From: an uncultured bacterium
Lineage (GTDB): Bacteria; Bacillota; Clostridia; Lachnospirales; Lachnospiraceae
Length of the DNA: 6,334 nucleotides
Direction: 5' to 3'
NCBI GenBank assembly: GCA_905214365.1
Contig: CAJMMH010000169.1
Span: 1-6,334, forward strand
In this document: positions 1 to 4,924 of the stretch, piece after piece
Layout: each line of letters opens with the position of its first letter
Position numbering within the stretch: the first letter of the stretch is position 1
Made by a program: the position numbers and the translations under genes
The notes under the pieces: model-generated
What the model was told of the DNA's origin: nothing
Database searches by the model: none
What the model saw: the letters and a program-made list of their open reading frames with translations, nothing else

Positions 1-54
1 TCCGACAAAAAATCCTCTCGCAAATCCAGGCACAACGAGATTCCGAGAGCACAT
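1..54 (+). repeat. Right-end part of a palindromic repeat element, cut by the window start
   Basis: These 54 bases match 3899-3952, the right end of the complete element at 3790-3952, at 52 of 54 positions without gaps; the differences are at 26 and 31 (C here, T there). The shared sequence ends in GATTCCGAGAGCACAT and the match stops abruptly at base 54 (AGTGAAAG here, GAAACTAG there), which marks the element's right boundary. The left arm and centre should lie left of the window. The copy has the same orientation relative to dnaG as the other copies have to nif3. It ends 11 bases before the dnaG ribosome binding site, so it probably lies in the dnaG leader or just upstream of it. Confidence 0.85.
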
Positions 55-65
55 AGTGAAAGAAC

Positions 66-71
66 AGGAGG
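66..71 (+). promoter_or_regulatory. Ribosome binding site of dnaG
   Basis: AGGAGG is a full Shine-Dalgarno match. It touches the ATG at 72, which would leave no spacing, but lies 9 bases before the ATG at 81. This decides the dnaG start in favour of 81. Confidence 0.85.
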
Positions 72-80
72 ATGAAAGTC

Positions 81-1850
81 ATGCGGTATCCCGAAGAAGT
101 GATTGAGGAAGTAAGGCAGCGCAATGACATTGTGGATGTGATTGGCAGCTATGTGCGGCTTCAGAAAAAGGGCAGCAATTATTTTGGACTCTGCCCGTTC
201 CACAACGAAAAGTCTCCGTCTTTTTCCGTTTCCGGGATGAAACAGATGTATTATTGCTTCGGCTGCGGAAAGGGGGGAAATGTCATTACCTTTCTGATGG
301 ATTATGAGAACGACAGCTTTACCGAAGCAATTGCCAGACTGGCGGAACGGGCGGGCATTACGCTTCCAGAGCAGGGCGAGGATGATCGGGAGTCAAGACG
401 GGCGTCCGAATACCGTTCTATTCTTCTTGCCATCCAGAAGGATGCGGCGATGTATTATTTCCATCAGCTTAAAAGCGAGAGGGGAAAGATTGGTTACGAG
501 TATCTGAAGGGCCGCGGTCTGTCGGATGAGACCATGGTAAAGTTCGGCCTTGGCTATTCAGTCCCGGCGGTAAACGAGCTGTACCAGTATCTGAAGTCCA
601 GAGGTTATACGGACGGCCAGCTGAAGGATTCCGGCCTGGTGCGGATTGAAGAGCGCGGCGTTTACGATAAGTTCTGGAATCGTGTGATGTTCCCGATCAT
701 GGACATCAACAACCGCGTCATCGGATTCGGCGGCCGCGTGATGGGAGACGGAACGCCGAAGTATCTGAACTCCCCGGAGACACCAATTTTTGATAAAAGC
801 CGCAACCTGTACGGGCTGAATGTCGCGCGTCGCACAAGAAAGCCGTATCTGCTGATCTGTGAAGGCTATATGGATGTGATTTCCCTTCACCAGGCAGGGT
901 TCACCAATGCGGTTGCCGCGCTTGGAACGTCGTTTACCACACAGCACGGCCTTTTGATCCGCCGGTACACAAAGGAGGTTGTCCTGACATTTGACAGCGA
1001 TGGAGCCGGTATCAAAGCGGCTCTGCGCGCGATTCCGATGGTGCGGGAAGCAGGGCTTGGCTGCCGGGTGCTGACGATGGATCCGTACAAGGATCCCGAT
1101 GAGTTTATCAAAAATATGGGAGCCGAGGCCTATCAGGAACGGATTGACCGCGCGGAGAATGCGTTCATGTTTGAGATCCGCATGCTGCGGCGTGAGTTTG
1201 ATTTTACCGATCCGGCAAAGCGGAGTGAGTTTATTACAGAGGCGAGCCGCAGACTCGGCGTATTTACGGATGAGCTGGAGCAGGACAGTTATATCCAGGC
1301 GGTTGCCAGGGAATATGGCATTGATTACGGCATGCTACGGAGCAAGGTTTTGTCGATTCCGCTGTCCGCGCTTGCGCCGCAGACGGAGCGTCCGAAGGAG
1401 GCAAGCGGGAAAAAGCGGGAAAAGGATGAGGGAATCCGTACCGCGCAGCGTCTGGTTCTGACAAGGCTTGCGGAGGAGCCGCGGCTGTATGAGCGGATTG
1501 CGGATATCCTGTCGGCGGATGATTTTACCGATTCGCTGTACCGGCAGGCAGCGGTTCTGTTATTTGAGCAGATCCAGAAAAAGGAAGTCAATCCGGGTGA
1601 GATTCTCAGTCATTTCATTGACGATGAGGGAAGCTATCAGGAGATTGCGCGGGTGTTCCACACAGATCTGCAGGAAAGCGCGACAATTGAAGAGAGAAAC
1701 CGTGCGTTCCGGGAATGTGTGATCCGGGTGCGCAGAAACAGCCTGGAGCGGCTCGCGGATCAGACGGAGGAAACAGGGGATTTCGCGCAGCTGCAGCGGC
1801 TGATCCAGGAGCAGAAAGAACTGGAGCATCTGAATATATATTTGGATTGA
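81..1850 (+). CDS. dnaG: DNA primase DnaG
   Basis: DnaG makes the short RNA primers for leading- and lagging-strand DNA synthesis and works with the DnaB-type helicase at the fork. The product is 589 residues, close to the usual length. The N-terminus reads MRYPEEVIEEVRQRNDIVDV, typical of the family. A CHC2 zinc finger follows, with ligands C38, H41, C59 and C62. The RNA polymerase core includes the FWNRVMFPI and GFGGRVM segments, then the TOPRIM metal site: E261 in EGYMD and D305/D307 in DSDGAG. A charged linker near residues 430-450 leads to the C-terminal helical domain, which in this family binds the helicase. The start at 81 is chosen over the ATG at 72 because of the AGGAGG at 66-71. 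A partial palindromic repeat lies just upstream, and rpoD follows after 55 bases, as in many Firmicutes. No damage or missing catalytic residue is seen. Confidence 0.98.
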   Translation: MRYPEEVIEEVRQRNDIVDVIGSYVRLQKKGSNYFGLCPFHNEKSPSFSVSGMKQMYYCFGCGKGGNVITFLMDYENDSFTEAIARLAERAGITLPEQGEDDRESRRASEYRSILLAIQKDAAMYYFHQLKSERGKIGYEYLKGRGLSDETMVKFGLGYSVPAVNELYQYLKSRGYTDGQLKDSGLVRIEERGVYDKFWNRVMFPIMDINNRVIGFGGRVMGDGTPKYLNSPETPIFDKSRNLYGLNVARRTRKPYLLICEGYMDVISLHQAGFTNAVAALGTSFTTQHGLLIRRYTKEVVLTFDSDGAGIKAALRAIPMVREAGLGCRVLTMDPYKDPDEFIKNMGAEAYQERIDRAENAFMFEIRMLRREFDFTDPAKRSEFITEASRRLGVFTDELEQDSYIQAVAREYGIDYGMLRSKVLSIPLSALAPQTERPKEASGKKREKDEGIRTAQRLVLTRLAEEPRLYERIADILSADDFTDSLYRQAAVLLFEQIQKKEVNPGEILSHFIDDEGSYQEIARVFHTDLQESATIEERNRAFRECVIRVRRNSLERLADQTEETGDFAQLQRLIQEQKELEHLNIYLD

Positions 1851-1905
1851 GGAAATAATAGAGTCAGATTATGAGGCAGTCAAGTGCAGAAAGCAGAGGC
1901 ATGCA

Positions 1906-3012
1906 ATGGAGATGAGCCAGGTATTATCTGACAAAAGATTAAACCGTCTGATACAGCAGGCGGGAAAGCAGGGAGGAAAGCTGGATTACCAGCAGGTGAT
2001 CGACGCGTTTCCGGAGGATGAGATCCGGGAAGAGGATCTCGGAGCAATCATTTCTTTCCTGGAACAGAACCGGATCAGCCTGCTGCAGGAGGATGCGATT
2101 GAGCTGGAGGAAGATTCCGATTCTGCGAGAGATCCGGAAAGCGCGGAAATTGCGGGTACGGTATATTCCGGCCAGGATCCTTCAGCGGAAGACGATCCGG
2201 TCCGTATGTATATGCGGGAAATTGGAAAAGTGCCGCTGCTGTCTGCCGATGAGGAACTGAAGCTGGCAATGCGGGCCTGTGAGGGGGATGAGGAAGCCAA
2301 GCGGAGACTGGCGGAGGCAAATCTGAGGCTGGTCGTCAGCGTGGCAAAGCGTTATATCGGAAGCGGGATGCCGCTGTTAGATCTGATTCAGGAAGGCAAT
2401 CTCGGCCTGATGAAGGCAGTGGACAAGTTTGATTACCGGAAGGGATTTAAGTTCAGCACGTATGCAACCTGGTGGATCCGGCAGGCAATTACACGGGCAA
2501 TTGCCGATCAGTCCCGCACGATCCGGATTCCCGTTCATATGGTTGAGAGCATGAACCGGATTGTCCGTACATCGCGCAGCATGGTGCAGGAGCTGGGGCG
2601 GGAGCCAACGGCGGCGGAGCTTGCGGAACGGCTGGACATGCCGGTGGAAAAAGTAAACGAAGCAATGAAGATGACACAGGAGCCGGTTTCCCTGGAATCT
2701 CCGGTCGGAGAAGAAGATGAGACGCATCTGGCGGATTTTATTCAGGATTCCCGTTCGGCGGTTCCGGTGGATGAGACAACAAAAACAATGCTGGGCGAGC
2801 AGATTTCCGAGGTACTTCATACGCTGTCCGAACGGGAAGAACAGGTGCTTCGGCTGCGTTACGGGCTCGGAGACGGGCACTCCCGTACCTTAGAAGAGGT
2901 CGGGAGGGAATTTCACGTAACAAGAGAGCGAATCCGGCAGATCGAGGCAAAGGCGCTGCGCAAGCTGAAGCATCCGACGCGCAGCAGAAAATTACGGGAT
3001 TATCTGGAGTGA
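1906..3012 (+). CDS. rpoD: Primary RNA polymerase sigma factor RpoD (SigA)
   Basis: This is the housekeeping sigma-70 factor, which guides RNA polymerase to -35/-10 promoters. The product has 368 residues, the short Firmicutes form without the large non-conserved insert of proteobacterial RpoD. Residues 1 to about 60 resemble region 1.1, followed by an acidic stretch. Region 1.2 starts near D96 (DDPVRMYMREIG). Region 2 starts near residue 136 (EANLRLVVSVAKRYIG) and includes the core-binding DLIQEGNLGLMKAVDKFD and the -10-reading YATWWIRQAI. Region 3 starts near 206 (IRIPVHMVE). Region 4 runs from about L304 to the end, with the -35-reading helix-turn-helix around V338 (VTRERIRQIEAKALRKLKHP). 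The ATG at 1906 is preferred because AGAGG at 1895-1899 lies 6 bases upstream; the in-frame ATG at 1912 is possible. No convincing promoter is visible in the 55 bases after dnaG, and trmK follows 4 bases downstream. Confidence 0.98.
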   Translation: MEMSQVLSDKRLNRLIQQAGKQGGKLDYQQVIDAFPEDEIREEDLGAIISFLEQNRISLLQEDAIELEEDSDSARDPESAEIAGTVYSGQDPSAEDDPVRMYMREIGKVPLLSADEELKLAMRACEGDEEAKRRLAEANLRLVVSVAKRYIGSGMPLLDLIQEGNLGLMKAVDKFDYRKGFKFSTYATWWIRQAITRAIADQSRTIRIPVHMVESMNRIVRTSRSMVQELGREPTAAELAERLDMPVEKVNEAMKMTQEPVSLESPVGEEDETHLADFIQDSRSAVPVDETTKTMLGEQISEVLHTLSEREEQVLRLRYGLGDGHSRTLEEVGREFHVTRERIRQIEAKALRKLKHPTRSRKLRDYLE

Positions 3013-3016
3013 AAGT

Positions 3017-3721
3017 ATGGAACTGTCAAAGCGACTGGAAACAATAGTGTCTCTGGTAACAGAGGGAAACCGGGCGGCCGATGTTGGCTGTGATCACGGC
3101 TATGTGCCGATTGAACTGGTAAGCAGGGGAATATCCCCGTCAGCCATTGCCGCCGATGTCAGGGAAGGCCCGCTTTCGAGGGCAAAGGATCATATTTTGG
3201 CGGCCGGTCTCGATGGCCGGATCGAAGCGAGATTAAGCGACGGGCTGAAAGCAATCCGTCCGGGCGAGGCAGACAGTCTGATTATGTCGGGGATCGGCGG
3301 ACCTCTGATGGTGCGTCTGCTTCGGGAAGAGCGGGAGATCGCCCATAGCTTCCGGGAGCTGATTCTGTCGCCGCAGTCGGATCTGGAGCAGGCGCGTCGT
3401 TTTCTCCATGAGGACGGCTATACTGTGCGCAGCGAGTATTATTGCATGGAGGACGGAAAGTATTACGTGATCATGCAGGTTGTTCCGGCTGCTGATCCGG
3501 AGAAGTGGAGCAAAGAAGAGTACCTGTACGGAAAACGGATCGCGCCGGAGACAGAGACTGCGGCTGCCGCGTATCTGGATTACATAGAAAAAAAGCAGGG
3601 GAGTCTGCTTGTGTCGCTTCAGGCACAGTTAGAGCCAGGCGATCCGCGGATTGCCGCTGTAAAAGAGCAGCAGAGGCTGACCAGGCAGAGGCAGAGTCAG
3701 CTTCGTGAAAAACAGAACTGA
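3017..3721 (+). CDS. trmK: tRNA (adenine(22)-N(1))-methyltransferase TrmK
   Basis: TrmK (COG2384, B. subtilis YqfN) uses S-adenosylmethionine to methylate N1 of adenine 22 in the D-arm region of some bacterial tRNAs. The product has 234 residues, near the family length. The N-terminal Rossmann-type domain shows the SAM-binding loop DVGCDHG at residues 22-28, an acidic D47 in AADVREG that fits the ribose-contacting position, and the family signature SGIGG at 91-95. From about residue 155 the sequence becomes charged and helical, rich in Q, R, K and E, fitting the C-terminal coiled-coil domain known for this family. The start lies 4 bases after the rpoD stop, and GGAG at 3006-3009, inside the end of rpoD, is 7 bases upstream, so translation is probably coupled. 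A methyltransferase is clear; the exact target rests on family identity. Confidence 0.93.
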   Translation: MELSKRLETIVSLVTEGNRAADVGCDHGYVPIELVSRGISPSAIAADVREGPLSRAKDHILAAGLDGRIEARLSDGLKAIRPGEADSLIMSGIGGPLMVRLLREEREIAHSFRELILSPQSDLEQARRFLHEDGYTVRSEYYCMEDGKYYVIMQVVPAADPEKWSKEEYLYGKRIAPETETAAAAYLDYIEKKQGSLLVSLQAQLEPGDPRIAAVKEQQRLTRQRQSQLREKQN

Positions 3722-3736
3722 AAATCAGATACCTTT

Positions 3737-3785
3737 GATAAAAACCTCTCGTAAATTCAGACATAACGGGATTCCGAGAGCATAT
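3737..3785 (+). repeat. Right-end fragment of the palindromic repeat (degenerate copy)
   Basis: Bases 3751-3785 match 3918-3952 of the complete element at 29 of 35 positions without gaps. With a 2-base gap in the A-run the similarity continues to 3737 (CCTCTCG is shared at 3745-3751 and 3912-3918). Only the right end is present: no matching left arm or centre lies before it, because trmK ends at 3721. It ends in GATTCCGAGAGCATAT, followed by GAAA and then the complete copy. It is more diverged than the two other right ends are from each other, so it is probably an older remnant beside which the complete element inserted, or the left part of a collapsed tandem. Confidence 0.8.
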
Positions 3786-3812
3786 GAAAATGTGCTCTCG
3801 GAATCTCTTATG
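3762..3812 (+). other. Strong stem-loop across the junction of the two repeat copies
   Basis: Bases 3770-3785 pair with 3790-3805 (16 pairs, one of them T-G) around a GAAA loop at 3786-3789, a GNRA-type tetraloop if transcribed. Past a bulged C at 3767 the stem extends through 3768-3769/3806-3807 and CATAA/TTATG (3762-3766 with 3808-3812), for about 23 pairs in total. The left strand comes from the right-end fragment and the right strand from the left arm of the complete copy. No T-run follows on either strand, so it is not a standard intrinsic terminator. Confidence 0.75.
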
Positions 3813-3952
3813 CACCTGCTTTTGCGGCTGATTTTCTGCCGTAGATGTCTGAATTTTATCAACGTACGCGCCGCGTACGCCTCAAAAATTCAGGCACCTC
3901 CGACAAAAAATCCTCTCGCAAATTCAGGTACAACGAGATTCCGAGAGCACAT
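3790..3952. mobile_element. Complete 163-bp palindromic MITE/REP-like element
   Basis: The whole 163 bases form one imperfect palindrome centred on base 3871. The ends are perfect 18-bp inverted repeats: ATGTGCTCTCGGAATCTC at 3790-3807 and its reverse complement at 3935-3952. The centre is CGTACGCG-C-CGCGTACG at 3863-3879. Between them the arms still match, for example 3814-3826 against the opposite arm at 11 of 13, and 3830-3870 against the opposite arm at 31 of 41. Pairing stops exactly at 3790/3952. GAAA at 3786-3789 and again at 3953-3956 could be a 4-bp target-site duplication. Right ends recur at 1-54 and 3737-3785. No transposase is encoded, so any mobility would need an enzyme supplied elsewhere. 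The element family is not one I can name. A transcript of either strand could fold into a long hairpin. Confidence 0.8.
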
Positions 3953-4072
3953 GAAACTAGAAAGGAGAACCCGGGAGAAACGTGTAAATGTGCAGAAATG
4001 GCTGACTAAACGTGCTTTAAGGATGCTTTGGTCAGGTCTGGACAGGAACGAGCAGGCTTCCGGTATTGTATT
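3953..4072 (+). other. Unassigned leader between the repeat element and nif3
   Basis: These 120 bases separate the element from the nif3 start. AAAGGAG at 3961-3967 is a good Shine-Dalgarno sequence, but the next start codons open only tiny frames: ATG 3988 gives 5 codons and ATG 3998 gives 3. A frame of 41 codons runs from ATG 3951 to the TGA at 4074-4076 and overlaps the nif3 ATG as ATGA; its ATG lies before the AAAGGAG, so that site cannot serve it. No convincing -35/-10 promoter, terminator or RNA gene was found. Confidence 0.5.
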
Positions 4073-4924
4073 ATGAAATGCAGTGATATTATCAAGCAGC
4101 TTCAGAAGCTGGCGCCGGAGGAACTGGCATGCTCCTTCGACAATGTTGGTCTGCTTCTTGGCAGAGCGGAAAAGAGTGTATCCAGAGTTCTGATTGCGTT
4201 AGAGATGTCAGATGAGGTTGTAGATCTAGCGGTAGACCGGCAGGCAGATCTGATTATTACCCACCATCCGCTTCTGTTTCATCCGCTGAAGCGGATCAAC
4301 AGTGATGATTTTATTGGAAGATGGGTTCTGAAGCTGCTTCGGAACGACATTACGTACTATGCGATGCATACGAACTTTGACCGCGCCGTAAACGGCATGG
4401 GAACACTGGCGGCTGATCGCCTTGGCCTGATTCAGCAGCGGATGCTTGCTGATACGGTGGAGTATCAGGATGCGGAAGGCGTAACGAGAACAGGCGGAAT
4501 CGGAAAAATCGGCAGTCTTCCGGAAGCGATGACGCTCGATGAGCTCTGCGGAAAGCTTTCCCAGAGCTTTGAGCTGGAAGGACTTCGTGTGTTTGCGCCG
4601 AAGGACCGCAGAAACCAGAAGCTTACAGAGGTTGCAATTGTTCCGGGATCAGGCGGCGAGTATGTTGCCGCGGCAGCGGAAAATGGCGCGGATGTTCTGA
4701 TTACCGCAGATGTGTCCCACCATACCGGCTGCGACGCGGTCAGCCAGGGCATGATTGTCATTGACGCTGGACATTACTGTCTGGAGTATCCGTTTGTCGA
4801 GTATATTGAGCAATATCTGTCGGAAACGGTCAGCGCGGGTGTTGACCTGATCACGGCGGAGTACTGTCCGCCTTATTATCATTACAGTACAGGAGGTGCC
4901 AATGACAGAGATTATATGGCGTAA
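4073..4924 (+). CDS. Nif3-like dinuclear metal center protein (YqfO/YbgI family)
   Basis: The product has 283 residues and belongs to the Nif3/DUF34 family, often labelled GTP cyclohydrolase 1 type 2 homolog. Members bind two metal ions and form ring-shaped hexamers; their physiological reaction is not settled, so no enzyme activity is claimed. The likely metal ligands are all present: H64 and H65 in ITHHPLLFHP, D103 in HTNFD, and H234 and E238 in DAGHYCLEY. FDNVGLLLG at 22-30 is also typical. The length fits the short form and leaves no room for the middle insertion of B. subtilis YqfO. The ATG at 4073 is chosen because MKCSDIIKQL is a typical family N-terminus. An in-frame TTG at 4028 would add 15 residues that do not look like the family, with AAGG only 5 bases before it. 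Neither start has an ideal ribosome binding site. The 3' end overlaps the kinase gene by 23 bases. Confidence 0.93.
   Translation: MKCSDIIKQLQKLAPEELACSFDNVGLLLGRAEKSVSRVLIALEMSDEVVDLAVDRQADLIITHHPLLFHPLKRINSDDFIGRWVLKLLRNDITYYAMHTNFDRAVNGMGTLAADRLGLIQQRMLADTVEYQDAEGVTRTGGIGKIGSLPEAMTLDELCGKLSQSFELEGLRVFAPKDRRNQKLTEVAIVPGSGGEYVAAAAENGADVLITADVSHHTGCDAVSQGMIVIDAGHYCLEYPFVEYIEQYLSETVSAGVDLITAEYCPPYYHYSTGGANDRDYMA
4891..4896 (+). promoter_or_regulatory. Ribosome binding site of the nucleoside kinase gene, inside nif3
   Basis: AGGAGG lies 5 bases before the ATG at 4902 and within the last codons of nif3. It fixes the kinase start and implies translational coupling, since ribosomes finishing nif3 pass over this site. 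Confidence 0.85.

Noticed and set aside
72..80. ATG at 72 as the dnaG start
   Set aside because: It touches AGGAGG with no spacing and adds only M-K-V before the typical DnaG N-terminus. The ATG at 81 has 9-base spacing.
558..947. Minus-strand frame of 129 codons inside dnaG, and similar antisense frames inside rpoD, trmK, nif3 and the kinase gene
   Set aside because: All lie opposite well-supported genes and their translations show no recognisable domain; they look like shadows of the coding strand.
1871..1915. Short leader peptide frame (14 codons) before rpoD
   Set aside because: It overlaps the rpoD start, has no ribosome binding site at a fitting distance, and shows no attenuator-like codon run or stem-loops.
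3770..3812. Intrinsic transcription terminator after trmK
   Set aside because: The stem is strong, but the following bases (TCTCTTATGCACC) contain no T-run, and the minus strand has none either. Partial attenuation cannot be excluded, but a standard terminator is not supported.
3722..4072. CRISPR array, tRNA gene or known riboswitch in the trmK-nif3 gap
   Set aside because: The repeats are few, unevenly spaced and palindromic over 163 bases, with no regular spacers. No cloverleaf or familiar riboswitch core was recognised by eye; a covariance-model search could not be run here.
4028..4072. TTG at 4028 as the nif3 start
   Set aside because: The added 15 residues are unlike the family N-terminus and AAGG is too close to the TTG; ATG 4073 begins exactly where family proteins usually begin.
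3705..4076. A 123-codon open frame on the plus strand covering the whole repeat region
   Set aside because: It overlaps the end of trmK and runs through a palindrome. The two related right ends inside it are 167 bases apart, so the same repeat is read in different frames; there is no protein-level conservation to explain the DNA similarity. It is treated as a chance frame.
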